Shown here one piece after another: positions 1-8,445 of a stretch of 64,000 nt of DNA. The stretch comes from Parvibaculum sp002684405 (GTDB lineage Bacteria; Pseudomonadota; Alphaproteobacteria; Parvibaculales; Parvibaculaceae): assembly GCA_965140395.1 (NCBI GenBank), contig OZ223207.1, positions 62,001 through 126,000 of the forward strand, given 5' to 3'. The translations under genes and the position numbers were made by a program. The notes below the pieces were generated by a model, which was given only the letters and a program-made list of their open reading frames with translations, was not told where the DNA came from and did no database searches. Positions within the stretch are counted from its first letter, which is position 1; each line of letters starts with the position of its first letter.

Positions 1-904
1 GCCGTCTTTCCCGAAGACGTCGCTTTTCGTGATGCTTGGCTTTGCACTGTCGCTGATGACAGGCGTTGGCGCGGCCTTCCTGCTTGAACATCTCGATAAC
101 GGCATTCAGACATCCGGCGACCTGGAGAGGCTTCTGGCGCTGCCCAACCTGGCGTCGATCCCGCTGACGCCGAAGGAGCGTGGGCCGGATGGAAAGGTAT
201 TGTCTCCGCAGGACTATCTGGTCATGAAGCCGCTTTCGTCCTATTCGGAGGCATTCCGAAGCCTGCGAAGCGCGCTTCAGTTTTCCAATGTGGACAATCC
301 CCCAAAGGTCGTTCTTTTCACATCGGCGCTGCCAAATGAAGGCAAGACGACTTCGGCGGTGTCCTTTGCGCGCGCTGCTGCGTCGGCCGGTCTGAAAGTC
401 GTTCTCCTTGATTGCGACCTGCGTCACCCGTCGGTGGCGGAAGCGTTGAAGATCAGCCGGCCCGAACAGGGGTTGGTGGAACTTCTTGCCTCGCGTCTCG
501 ACTTCAAGGAAGTCGTCATCGAAGACGAGAAGACCGGGATGGAGGTCATCCCGGTTGCCAAGGGAACGGCCAACCCGCCCGACATTTTCGGGTCGTCGCA
601 GATGAAACTCCTGTTTGAGCGGCTCCGCGAAGCCTACGACCTTGTTGTTGTCGATAGCCCGCCGGTCATGCCTGTGTCGGATGCCCGCGTCTTGTCACAG
701 ATCGTCGACGAGACAGTGTTTGTTGCGCGCTGGAACGAAACCCCGCGCGATGCGCTGCAGAACGCGGTGAAGCAGTTGCGTGACTTCGGTGCGCCGCTTG
801 CAGGCGTCGTGCTCTCGATGGTCGATACGGCCAAGCAGGCAAAATACGGTTATGGCGACGGCGGCTATTATTACAGCCGCTACAGCAAGTACTATGTCAA
901 CTGA
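1..904 (+). CDS. Exopolysaccharide tyrosine autokinase (Wzc/ExoP-type BY-kinase), C-terminal part
   Basis: The reading frame is open at the left window edge, so this is the 3' part of a larger gene. The first ~15 codons give the end of a transmembrane helix, then a short cytoplasmic linker and a BY-kinase domain. Visible motifs are Walker A LPNEGKTT (nt ~326-352), Walker A' LLDCDLRHPS (~410-430), Walker B LVVVDSPP (~641-664) and a C-terminal tyrosine cluster with about seven Tyr (~846-898), the usual autophosphorylation tail. In this family the kinase drives cycles of Wzy-dependent polymer assembly and export at the inner membrane. The next gene starts inside its last codons, so the two are probably cotranslated. 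The missing 5' part should hold the Wzz domain; this is not visible here. Confidence 0.93.
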   Translation, partial: PSFPKTSLFVMLGFALSLMTGVGAAFLLEHLDNGIQTSGDLERLLALPNLASIPLTPKERGPDGKVLSPQDYLVMKPLSSYSEAFRSLRSALQFSNVDNPPKVVLFTSALPNEGKTTSAVSFARAAASAGLKVVLLDCDLRHPSVAEALKISRPEQGLVELLASRLDFKEVVIEDEKTGMEVIPVAKGTANPPDIFGSSQMKLLFERLREAYDLVVVDSPPVMPVSDARVLSQIVDETVFVARWNETPRDALQNAVKQLRDFGAPLAGVVLSMVDTAKQAKYGYGDGGYYYSRYSKYYVN

Positions 905-1604
905 CCAGCGGCGTACGCGCTTGAGGTTTTTGACGGCCGGTATTGTCGGGCTGTCAGGCGTAATGCTGTGTGCCCTTGCCGTGCCGCGAGCCGTCGCGAC
1001 AGCCATTATCGATGCGGACGGCGGTGCGGCGCTGGAAGCGCTGAATTCAGGCGGTCCGCTTCGGGAAGAACAGCGTGTCGCAGGGATCGATCGACTTGCG
1101 CGCGCACAGGCGTTTGCGGCAGGGGACGGGGATATCGCTCTCGATATGGCCCGGCTGGAGCTGTCCCGCACCGACCCCGATCCCGATCCCGATCGCGCGC
1201 GGCGGTATCTCAAGCGCGCCGCGTCACTTACCCCTAACAACAGTGTTGTCTGGAGCCTTCTCGCGCGGCTGGAAGCCTCTCAGGGGGCGCCGGTGGCCGA
1301 TGTTTCCGCCTATCTCAACCTGTCGCATCTGACGGGACGTTTCGAATGGTCGAGCATTCTGGCGCGGATACCCGCCGAGCTTGCCTATTGGGACGAACTC
1401 GACACATGGGCACGGGACCGAGCCGTTCGCGATATGCGCCGGATGACGGATGATCGTGAATTCATGCGTAGTCTGGTGCCGGTCTATCTTCGGCTCGGTT
1501 ACAAGGAGCGCGCCATCCTGTTGCGGGAAGCCTTTCCGGATTCCACACGGAAAAAGTTTTTTCTGAAGACGGCGCTCCGCGCAGCTGGAATAGTAAACCG
1601 TTAG
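894..1604 (+). CDS. EPS-locus membrane-anchored hypothetical protein
   Basis: A 236-residue protein with one hydrophobic N-terminal helix (~residues 12-33), either an uncleaved anchor or a signal sequence, followed by an Ala/Leu/Arg-rich helical region resembling degenerate TPR units. A short Asp-Pro alternation near residues 93-99 is encoded by three perfect CCCGAT repeats (1176-1193). I chose the ATG at 894, which overlaps the kinase stop codon by 11 bp; an upstream ATG at 780 would overlap the kinase gene by 125 bp and lead with non-hydrophobic sequence. I do not recognise a named family. Position directly after the kinase suggests an accessory role in polysaccharide assembly or export, but that is inferred from context only. 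Confidence 0.75.
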   Translation: MSTDQRRTRLRFLTAGIVGLSGVMLCALAVPRAVATAIIDADGGAALEALNSGGPLREEQRVAGIDRLARAQAFAAGDGDIALDMARLELSRTDPDPDPDRARRYLKRAASLTPNNSVVWSLLARLEASQGAPVADVSAYLNLSHLTGRFEWSSILARIPAELAYWDELDTWARDRAVRDMRRMTDDREFMRSLVPVYLRLGYKERAILLREAFPDSTRKKFFLKTALRAAGIVNR

Positions 1605-1610
1605 GCAGCC

Positions 1611-1736
1611 ATGGCGTTCCCAAGGCGAAGGGACAGGCTGCTGAATGCCTTTGATCCAGGCATCGGGCGCAGCGGACCGGGAAGTGTGCCGGTTATTCGT
1701 CTTGATATAACCGATGAGGTGACGCGATGGCCCTGA
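1611..1736 (+). other. Possible small ORF or frameshifted N-terminus of the following methyltransferase
   Basis: A 41-codon frame begins at an ATG seven bases after the previous stop and ends at a TGA that overlaps the methyltransferase ATG at 1727 in another frame. Its translation (MAFPRRRDRLL..., ending ..ITDEVTRWP) looks protein-like and charged. It could be a real small protein, an upstream coupling ORF, or the N-terminus of the methyltransferase separated by a frameshift. No strong ribosome binding site is visible (AGG six bases upstream of the ATG). Confidence 0.25.
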
Positions 1737-2374
1737 AGGCCGATTCAGTGCAAATGCTGAAGTTGCTTTCCGAACGCGAGGGGCCCTTCGGCCGCGTCCT
1801 GGATGTCGGGTGCGGTGGCCGCATCTATGAGCCCTTCATCAATGCCGGGGAATATATCGGCATCGACGTGGAGGAAAGCGGGCATGATCGGGCGGGCAAG
1901 ATTGTGGATCGTTTCTTCGACGGAACCTCCATCCCGTTCGATGACGATCAGTTCGATCTCGTTTTATGTACCGAAGTTCTCGAGCATGCTGTGGATGCGG
2001 AGAAGCTGTTCGCCGAGATGAAGCGTGTTCTCAAGCCGAATGCGGTTCTGTTTCTGACGGTCCCCTTTATCTGGGGTGAGCATGAAGTGCCTTATGATTT
2101 CAGGCGCTATACCACCTACGGGATCAAAAGACAGGTGGAGTTACTGGACATGGAACTCGTCTCATTGGAGAAGGGGAGTCCCGGTGTGTCGGCTCTGATA
2201 AAGCTTGGTATCTCCGAAGTCAGACACAGCAGGACAACATCTGCGCTCTCGAAGCGTCTTTCCAGATACTGGCTGAAAGCGACGCAAATTTTTCTGGAGC
2301 GAATATTGCGGGTCGAAATGGAGCGGATTTATCTGCGAAATATCGCAGTTGTCCGAAAGCGGGCGACCGGCTAG
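1727..2374 (+). CDS. Class I SAM-dependent methyltransferase
   Basis: A 215-residue methyltransferase of the Methyltransf_11 type. Motif I is VLDVGCGG (residues 24-31), the acidic end of strand 2 is GIDVEE (~45-50), and motif IV/post-I is FDLVLCTEVLEHAVD (~78-92). The C-terminal third is more basic. It probably methylates a glycan residue or lipid-linked intermediate of the EPS, since it sits between the kinase and polymerase genes; the substrate cannot be read from the sequence. It ends four bases into the convergent polymerase gene. The start at 1727 places motif I very near the N-terminus, as is normal for minimal members. Confidence 0.85.
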   Translation: MALKADSVQMLKLLSEREGPFGRVLDVGCGGRIYEPFINAGEYIGIDVEESGHDRAGKIVDRFFDGTSIPFDDDQFDLVLCTEVLEHAVDAEKLFAEMKRVLKPNAVLFLTVPFIWGEHEVPYDFRRYTTYGIKRQVELLDMELVSLEKGSPGVSALIKLGISEVRHSRTTSALSKRLSRYWLKATQIFLERILRVEMERIYLRNIAVVRKRATG

Positions 2375-3801
2375 CGACCCTGGCCTTGCGTGGCGGGTGG
2401 CCAGGCCTGGCTCACGGCCATGCCCATCAGAAAAGCATAGAGGATGGATATGGCGGGTATCTGCAGGCTGAAATCGAGCAGCGAGTGCAGGCCGACCAAA
2501 ACCGTTGCCGCGACGCCGATAGCAGGCAGTGTGCGGTTGCGCCGTCTGCGCCGGAGGCCGCGAGCGGCTTCTATGGCAAGCAGCAGAACCGACAGATTCA
2601 GCATGATGGCCGCGGGGATACCGAGTTCCAGTGCGTTTTCGAGATAGTCGTTATGCGCCTTGTCCCAGAAAAATTTTGAGGACAGCGTTTCGGGGCGATA
2701 GGCGGTGAAGACGCTGCGATAGGTGCCGTATCCCGTTCCCGTCCAGGGTGCCGTTTCGATGGCGTCCATCGTTGCGGCATAAACCATGCTGCGGTCGGCC
2801 GCGCTGAGATCGCTGCCGTCCTTGGCCAGCCGGTCGAACAGAAGGTTACCGCTCGCCGCCATGATGATAAGGAGCAGTCCGCCCAGAAGGGCGGCGGCGA
2901 CCAGCGCGTGACGCAGCTGGAAAGACCGCTTGCGGGCGAAGGTCAACATCAGAACGAAAAGGGCCACAAGAGAACTGGCCGTTCCCGCGCGCGATCCCGT
3001 GAGGACGAGGGCTGTCATCAGCGACATCACCGCGATCGTGCGCAGGATGGCGCGCTGGAAGATCGTTTCGATGATGAGGACGGCTTTCTGCCCGGGACGC
3101 CGGTTGGTCGTGAGAAAATGGCTGAAGCTGTTGATGAAATAGACTGAGGCGCATAACAGGCAGAGGCCTGCGAATGCCGCGTATGAGTTGCGATTGACGA
3201 AGGTGCTGGAAAGGGCTGCCTGATAGGCCCATTTGTGAAAATACAAAACCTGCTGGTTGCCCAATGCGTAGACGATAATGCCGTAGATGGCATAGGCCGC
3301 GCCGATATAAACGACCGCGACGAGCGCCTGACGGGCGCGGTCCGGTTGTCGGCAGAGCTGGAGCGACAGCCAGAAGGCAGCCGCATAGCTCAGCAACCGC
3401 ATCAAAGCGGTCCGCGTCGCATTCGGGTCGACGGATATCGTGCCATGCAGAGGTTCGCCCAGAGCTCTCGACGCCTCATGCCAGATCGGATCGACCAGGC
3501 CCGCGGGCACGATCGGGAGGGATTGAAGCAGGATCCAGATGGCACAGAGGCCGAAAAGGACTAGAGGCCAGCGCAGTTTTTGTGGGGATACGGCCATTTT
3601 TCCACCGCCAAAGCCGATATAGGCCGCCCAGGCGATCAGGAGAGCGCCCATGAAGGCGGCGAGGATGGCAGCGGGAAGAGGCCGATTGCTGGCAAGAGGG
3701 AGAGGCGCCAGTGCAACGACTGCGATCAGCGCGCGGAACAATATTTTCTCAGTCGCCGGGGAACGGCTGGCGAGCGATGTCTTCGGCGGCTCTGAGGTCA
3801 T
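2371..3801 (-). CDS. O-antigen ligase / Wzy polymerase-family membrane protein
   Basis: A 476-residue polytopic protein with about ten hydrophobic helices. It has the Wzy_C/WaaL-family signatures: LTGSRAGTAS in a helix start, a large periplasmic loop with the TGTGYGTY segment, and AHNDYLENALELG near the C-terminus. Such proteins polymerise undecaprenyl-linked repeat units or ligate polymer to an acceptor in the periplasm. A second member of the same family lies at 19876-21261, so one may be the polymerase and the other a ligase; sequence alone does not decide which. The gene is monocistronic and convergent with the methyltransferase. Confidence 0.88.
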   Translation of the reverse strand: MTSEPPKTSLASRSPATEKILFRALIAVVALAPLPLASNRPLPAAILAAFMGALLIAWAAYIGFGGGKMAVSPQKLRWPLVLFGLCAIWILLQSLPIVPAGLVDPIWHEASRALGEPLHGTISVDPNATRTALMRLLSYAAAFWLSLQLCRQPDRARQALVAVVYIGAAYAIYGIIVYALGNQQVLYFHKWAYQAALSSTFVNRNSYAAFAGLCLLCASVYFINSFSHFLTTNRRPGQKAVLIIETIFQRAILRTIAVMSLMTALVLTGSRAGTASSLVALFVLMLTFARKRSFQLRHALVAAALLGGLLLIIMAASGNLLFDRLAKDGSDLSAADRSMVYAATMDAIETAPWTGTGYGTYRSVFTAYRPETLSSKFFWDKAHNDYLENALELGIPAAIMLNLSVLLLAIEAARGLRRRRRNRTLPAIGVAATVLVGLHSLLDFSLQIPAISILYAFLMGMAVSQAWPPATQGQGR

Positions 3802-4111
3802 GAAGGGTTTTCTTGCCGGGGTCGGATTGTCGTGTTGTGACGCTCAATGGGCTTTGGAGAGAGAATGTCCAGCCCTGACGACAAGCTAAACGGTTTCGCA
3901 TGGAACGATCAAACTGTCATACGGGCTTCCGCGTTGCGCCGGGTGGCCGTTTTAGGCAGAATCCAGCCGGTTCAGGCGTCGCTCGTGTCGGGGAACCGGC
4001 CGCCGGGCTCCACACCGGTATATCGCCTGCGTTTTTTGCGACCTGTCCGGATTTTTCTTTCCTTCACGGAGCATGCTCTATTGCGTATCAGTGTGAGTGT
4101 GGGGGCGAATA
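3802..4111. other. Intergenic region between divergent polymerase and glycosyltransferase genes
   Basis: This 310 bp stretch separates the divergent genes at 3801 (minus) and 4112 (plus) and should hold promoters for both. I see no convincing RNA gene, repeat or terminator. One 85-codon frame (3865-4122) is preceded by a GGAGAG sequence but has no recognisable features and overlaps the next gene. Confidence 0.6.
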
Positions 4112-5089
4112 ATGTCAGCTGAAGCGAACGTGGCGGCTATCGTCACCTGCTACAATCTCGAACGATATATCGTATCCGGTATCGAGAGTATTCTTGCGCA
4201 AAGCGCCAGTGCCTCTATCCGCGAGATTATCGTGGTGGATGACGGGTCCAAGGATCTTTCGCGCGAGCGGATCCAGGAGTGTGTTGGTCGCGATCCGCGA
4301 ATCCAGACTGTCTTCAAGGAAAATGGCGGCGCTTCGAGTGCCCGCAATGCGGGGCTTGCCCGGGCCACGGCGCCTTATATCGCTTTTCTTGACGGAGACG
4401 ATCTCTGGCATGAGGAAAAGCTCGAATGTCATCTCGAGGCGGCAGCAGCTTTCCCGCGCGCGGGGCTTTATGTCGGAGATTTTGTCGAGGTCAATGAAGC
4501 CACGAATTCTTCCCGCGTTCACTGGGTCCATGATTTCAGTCAGGACGACCCGGATACGCTCAGAACCCTGTTCGTTTTCGGCGGTCCGATCCTTCCGTCC
4601 ACCTCCCTCATTCGGCGTAGCGCCTTCGAAACATGCGGCGGCTTCAACGAAAATCAGAAATACAGTAATGATGCAGAAATGTGGTTACGTCTCGCCCGCG
4701 AAATCACTTTCCAACGCGTGCCGGGCATCGTCGCGACGAAGCGCGACATTCCGAATTCCATCAGCTCGAATTTCGAAGCGCGGGTGCAGGCGCGCCGGGA
4801 TCTTACGCAGCGCGTTCTCGGCTGGCGTCCGGATCTTGCCGCCTTTGCCCATCGGCGAAACATGAAAACGGAAATAGAGGCCGGGCTCGCCTGTCTCGAA
4901 ATTGATGATCACCGGGCTGCGCGGCGCTATTTCCGCAAGGCGCTTCGCCTGGCGCCGAGCGAACCCGTTGCCTGGTTCTATGTCCTTGTCAGTCTGATAC
5001 CGGGCGATCCTCGCCGGCGGTTTGAGTTTGTGAAGGGCCTAACCGCGCGGTTGCGTCAAAAACGCAAACAACGCCGCGTTACAGGTTGA
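4112..5089 (+). CDS. Family 2 glycosyltransferase with C-terminal TPR-like tail
   Basis: A 325-residue GT-A enzyme. The N-terminus has VTCYNLERYI, then EIIVVDDGSKD, the NGGASSARNAGLARA segment and the metal-binding FLDGDDLWHEEK motif, the canonical order for inverting GT2 enzymes using UDP- or dTDP-sugars. The last ~60 residues (HRAARRYFRKALRLAPS) look like a TPR unit, possibly a docking element. I chose the ATG at 4112, with GGGGGCG ten bases upstream, over an in-frame GTG at 4097. It begins a plus-strand run of three genes ending at 7567 and probably adds one sugar of the EPS repeat unit at the cytoplasmic membrane face. Confidence 0.9.
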   Translation: MSAEANVAAIVTCYNLERYIVSGIESILAQSASASIREIIVVDDGSKDLSRERIQECVGRDPRIQTVFKENGGASSARNAGLARATAPYIAFLDGDDLWHEEKLECHLEAAAAFPRAGLYVGDFVEVNEATNSSRVHWVHDFSQDDPDTLRTLFVFGGPILPSTSLIRRSAFETCGGFNENQKYSNDAEMWLRLAREITFQRVPGIVATKRDIPNSISSNFEARVQARRDLTQRVLGWRPDLAAFAHRRNMKTEIEAGLACLEIDDHRAARRYFRKALRLAPSEPVAWFYVLVSLIPGDPRRRFEFVKGLTARLRQKRKQRRVTG

Positions 5090-5120
5090 AGATACCGTCG
5101 TGAGGAAAGAGGCTGCCTGA

Positions 5121-6260
5121 ATGGCACATATATTCAAATATCCGACGCCCGGGCAGAAGGGCATCCTCGTCTTCTCGCACAAGGAAGCTCGGTATTTCGA
5201 GGATCCGGGGCCGCTGGGGCGGTTGCGGAACAAGGTGGAGCGCCGTCTGGGGCGGCAGGCTCCCGGCGCGGGCGCTGCGCGGGCGTTGCGTGGGCCGATC
5301 CTGTCCGACATGGCGAAGCTGCGCGACGACTATTTCATCGGTATTCACTATGGATGGCATTTCGAGAACCCGTTCGGCGTGGGCTGGTCCGACTTCGCTT
5401 TGGCATCGCCCTCGACCCTGACCAATACCGTTCCGTCGATCCGTCGCATTCCAGTGACTTCAAACCACTTCACACCGGAAGTCTATTATCGGAAGACGGA
5501 GCCGGACCGGAAATATTGGGATGTCATCAATGTTTCGCGGCAGGGGAAGTTCAAGAAGGTGGATACCTTCATGCAGGAAATCCGGAAGATTTACGATCTC
5601 GGATATGCCTACAAGGTTCTGCTGGTCACGCCGACTGCGAAAGATGCCGACCCGGAACGCACATTCACCGAGATGTGCGATGTGTATTACGATCTCTTCT
5701 CCGCCGACGAACGGGAACTGTTCACACTGCTCAAACTCGACCCGGAGCTGCATTGGCTCGGTCTGTCGCAGACGCAGATCGCCCATTTTTACCAATCGTC
5801 GAAGGTGCTGACGCTTTTTTCCCAGAAAGAGGGCGTTGCGAAGGTGGTGAATGAGGCCCTTGCCTCCAGCCTCGTCGTCGTGACGAAGGACGATCTGACA
5901 GGCGGTGGTGCGGACTTTCTCAACGAGACGAACGCGGTCACGTTTCCCGACTATGACGAGGCGCACCGCGCCATCATCGATGCAGTGGAATCCTATGACG
6001 AACGCTGGCCAGATCTAAAACCGCCGGTGGGCATCTCGCAGAGTGAAGGACTGGAGAAGATCAAAGCGCATTTCGCGGACCTCTACGCCGATCATGGCCA
6101 GAACTTCGATGGCGAGCTGGTCAACACCGATCACCTCAATCGCCGCATGAATGCGCATTTTACCGATGTGCCCTGGTCGCGCGGCCGTTTTGTTACGGCA
6201 GATATCGTGAACAGGGAGCAATGGGCGATCTTCATGGGCGAAGCCAGGCGCGGCCAGTGA
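5121..6260 (+). CDS. GT-B glycosyltransferase-like protein
   Basis: A 379-residue cytoplasmic protein. The second half has the layout of a GT-B donor domain: a strand-rich segment YKVLLVTPTAKD (~170-182), then LGLSQTQIAHFYQSSKVLTLFSQKEGVAKVVNEALASSL, which matches the GT4 E-x7-E region, and a DLTGGGADFLNETNAV segment. The N-terminal half carries a HYGWHFENP segment. It is probably a retaining glycosyltransferase of the EPS pathway but is divergent, and donor and acceptor are unknown. It lies 31 bp after the GT2 gene, and its stop overlaps the next start (TGATG), which points to translational coupling. Confidence 0.72.
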   Translation: MAHIFKYPTPGQKGILVFSHKEARYFEDPGPLGRLRNKVERRLGRQAPGAGAARALRGPILSDMAKLRDDYFIGIHYGWHFENPFGVGWSDFALASPSTLTNTVPSIRRIPVTSNHFTPEVYYRKTEPDRKYWDVINVSRQGKFKKVDTFMQEIRKIYDLGYAYKVLLVTPTAKDADPERTFTEMCDVYYDLFSADERELFTLLKLDPELHWLGLSQTQIAHFYQSSKVLTLFSQKEGVAKVVNEALASSLVVVTKDDLTGGGADFLNETNAVTFPDYDEAHRAIIDAVESYDERWPDLKPPVGISQSEGLEKIKAHFADLYADHGQNFDGELVNTDHLNRRMNAHFTDVPWSRGRFVTADIVNREQWAIFMGEARRGQ

Positions 6261-7567
6261 TGGAGAGACCGGTGCGACCGCGGGAAACCGAGCTTCTTGT
6301 CGGACTTCGAGCGGTCGACTGTATCTCCGGCAATGCATTGTTCCATCGGTTCAAGTCGGAAGCGGCTCATGGAAGGCGTTTTCTCTCGTTGGGCGCCCGC
6401 GCGATCAAAAGCGGACGCTGGCCCTGGTTGATGGCGCTGATGGGGGGGCTTGCCGGTTTCAATCTCGTGTGCCGCCTGTCGCTCCCCGATAAGCGGAGCA
6501 GGGTTCTCCTCATGTCGGCGACGGCGAATAATCGTCGGCAGCTGAAAAAGGTAGAAGATGCGTTGCCGGATATGTCTCCACAATGGATGGAGGTTCGGGC
6601 AAAGCGCAGCGTGTCGCAGGTTTCCTATGCCCTGTGGGAAGTGGTGCGGCACCCTTCAACTTCCATAAGAGTGCTTCGGCTGCTTTCCAAACTGATGGTG
6701 CACAAGCATCCGATGCATGCCATCGACCGGGCTCGATATGTCGTTGCCAATCTGATGATGCGCCGCGCTCTCCGGCAGCTTGACCCTCAGATTGTCGTCG
6801 TCTCGAACGATCACACGCCGGCCTGTGTCGCCATTGCTGCGGCAGCCCGCGCGCAGGGAAAACCCACGGTCTATCTGCAGCATGCGCATGTCTCGCCGCT
6901 GTTTCCGCCGCTCAATTTCGACCTCAATGTGCTGGATTCGCAGGCCGCTCTGGATATTTACGAGGCTCGCGGTCCCCGGCGCGGACGCGTCATCTTCAAG
7001 GGCATAGACGGCGACAGTGTGCCTCTCAGATTGAAGGCGATGAGCGAGCCTGTATCCGATCTTACGGTTGGCGTCGTTCTGAACAACTCGCGCCCGCAAG
7101 CCGGCCTTTTCAAAGGACTGGCAGGGCTCGTCGCCGATGAGAGGGTTTCACATGTGTTCGTCCGTCCTCATCCGGCCTCCCCGGTGGGGTGGTATGACGA
7201 CCTTCCGGAAGGTGTCGAGCTGCGGATGGCGCGGGCCCCTCTCGCCGTCGACGCCCGGAACGCGGATTTGATCCTGGCCGGCAATACGTCGGCGGTTCTC
7301 GAAGCCCTGAAAGCAGGTGCGCCCACGGTTCTGTGGGAAAGCATAGATAACGTCGCGAGCGACTATTATGGCTTCGTCGCCCATCGTCTGGTGCCGACGA
7401 CCAGCGATCCGGCAGCACTTTCTTTTTCCGCGATCAGTGCCTTCTTCTCCGGCGACTGGACCGAGCGAATGCGTTATTTCGATGCGTCCTATATGGCGGA
7501 CGAAGCCGTGGACCTGCGAGCCGCCATGCTGGAAATACTGGAGCGCTCGCCGTCAAACCCGGCGTAA
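6260..7567 (+). CDS. Surface-polysaccharide glycosyltransferase-like protein (GT-B / capsule synthase type)
   Basis: A 435-residue protein. The C-terminal half has VVVSNDHTPACVAIAAAARAQ, then TVYLQHAHVSP, FVRPHPASP, and NADLILAGNTSAVLEALKAGAPTVLW. This strand/helix pattern and the RPHP motif are typical of CDP-glycerophosphotransferase, Kdo-transferase and related surface-carbohydrate GT-B proteins. A hydrophobic segment near residues 55-70 may give membrane association. I chose the ATG at 6260, which overlaps the previous stop in a TGATG junction, over an ATG 39 bp upstream. The C-terminus overlaps the convergent methyltransferase by 15 bp. Its role is probably sugar or alditol-phosphate transfer in EPS assembly. 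Confidence 0.7.
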   Translation: MERPVRPRETELLVGLRAVDCISGNALFHRFKSEAAHGRRFLSLGARAIKSGRWPWLMALMGGLAGFNLVCRLSLPDKRSRVLLMSATANNRRQLKKVEDALPDMSPQWMEVRAKRSVSQVSYALWEVVRHPSTSIRVLRLLSKLMVHKHPMHAIDRARYVVANLMMRRALRQLDPQIVVVSNDHTPACVAIAAAARAQGKPTVYLQHAHVSPLFPPLNFDLNVLDSQAALDIYEARGPRRGRVIFKGIDGDSVPLRLKAMSEPVSDLTVGVVLNNSRPQAGLFKGLAGLVADERVSHVFVRPHPASPVGWYDDLPEGVELRMARAPLAVDARNADLILAGNTSAVLEALKAGAPTVLWESIDNVASDYYGFVAHRLVPTTSDPAALSFSAISAFFSGDWTERMRYFDASYMADEAVDLRAAMLEILERSPSNPA

Positions 7568-8443
7568 GGCAGCCGTCAGGGTCTCACCTTTGCCGGCCCG
7601 GTCGATTGCCGTCCAGAGCAGGCGGTTCAGACCGCGGGCGACGGCGCTTTTCTCCGTAGCAGCAAGCCATGTGGCTTCCAGCCCGGCGAAGCGAACGGGG
7701 AACCCGGGAATACGGCCGCGCGTCAGAATGGTCGAGGTGAAAAAACTCAACTCGTATTCCTTGCCGAACCTGGCTTTCAGGCCTTTGCGGGACGGCATGT
7801 ATATGTGGCCGGGCTCGAACAGCATGTCCCAGCGGCCGAGACCCAGCCTGGCACCCAGGCTATCGACATTCGGAAACTGGTTGATGAAAACACCGCCCGG
7901 TCTGATATGCGACTGCATGATGCCGTTCAGCCAATCCACCGGCTGATCGATATGCTCCAGAAGGCCGACGCTGATCGCGATGTCGAATTGTTCGCCCTCG
8001 GGCGGATCGGGAAGTACCCGGAAGCCATCCTCCTGCAGCGCCTTTACATAGCCGGGATCCTTCTCGACGAGCGTTATGTCGTCATAGCCATTGTGGCGCA
8101 TGTAGCGCGCGAGCCAGCCGGCGCCGCACCCGATTTCGAGAATGCGGACATCCTTGCTTTTGGGGAACGCGCTCAGAATGTCGTGCGAATAGGGGTAGGA
8201 GAAGGTCTGCGGGGCCTTGTTGTGGCCGGCGTTGTAGTTCGCTGAGGAAGAGTAGGGTGCCTCTTCGTAGTCGATCTTCCCGCCGGTTGCGAATTTCTCG
8301 ATCGAACCGCAATTTCGACACCGGTGCCCGTCGAACGTTTCGCGCGCGCCGCGCGTGAGGCCGAGCGGAACGCGCTTCAGGCTGGAATCGAAGTGATATT
8401 CCCGGAGATCCGAGCTACCGCAAAAGAGGCAGGTTCCTGCCAT
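7553..8443 (-). CDS. SAM-dependent methyltransferase with N-terminal zinc ribbon
   Basis: A 296-residue protein with two parts. Residues 5-45 hold a zinc-ribbon-like pair, C5-x2-C8 and C42-x2-C45. Residues ~95-215 are a class I methyltransferase: motif I ILEIGCGAGW (101-110), LVEKDPG (~124-130), and DIAISVGLLEHIDQPVDW as the post-motif region. A zinc-binding N-terminus fused to a methyltransferase is common in enzymes acting on nucleotide-linked or lipid-linked sugars. It is the last gene of the seven-gene minus-strand set running from 15315 to 7553 and follows the SpsF-like gene by two bases. Confidence 0.85.
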   Translation of the reverse strand: MAGTCLFCGSSDLREYHFDSSLKRVPLGLTRGARETFDGHRCRNCGSIEKFATGGKIDYEEAPYSSSANYNAGHNKAPQTFSYPYSHDILSAFPKSKDVRILEIGCGAGWLARYMRHNGYDDITLVEKDPGYVKALQEDGFRVLPDPPEGEQFDIAISVGLLEHIDQPVDWLNGIMQSHIRPGGVFINQFPNVDSLGARLGLGRWDMLFEPGHIYMPSRKGLKARFGKEYELSFFTSTILTRGRIPGFPVRFAGLEATWLAATEKSAVARGLNRLLWTAIDRAGKGETLTAALRRV

Positions 8444-8445
8444 GG

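Noticed and set aside
3865..4122. Possible 85-codon gene with a GGAGAG sequence upstream
   Set aside because: No recognisable features, overlaps the glycosyltransferase start, and composition looks random.
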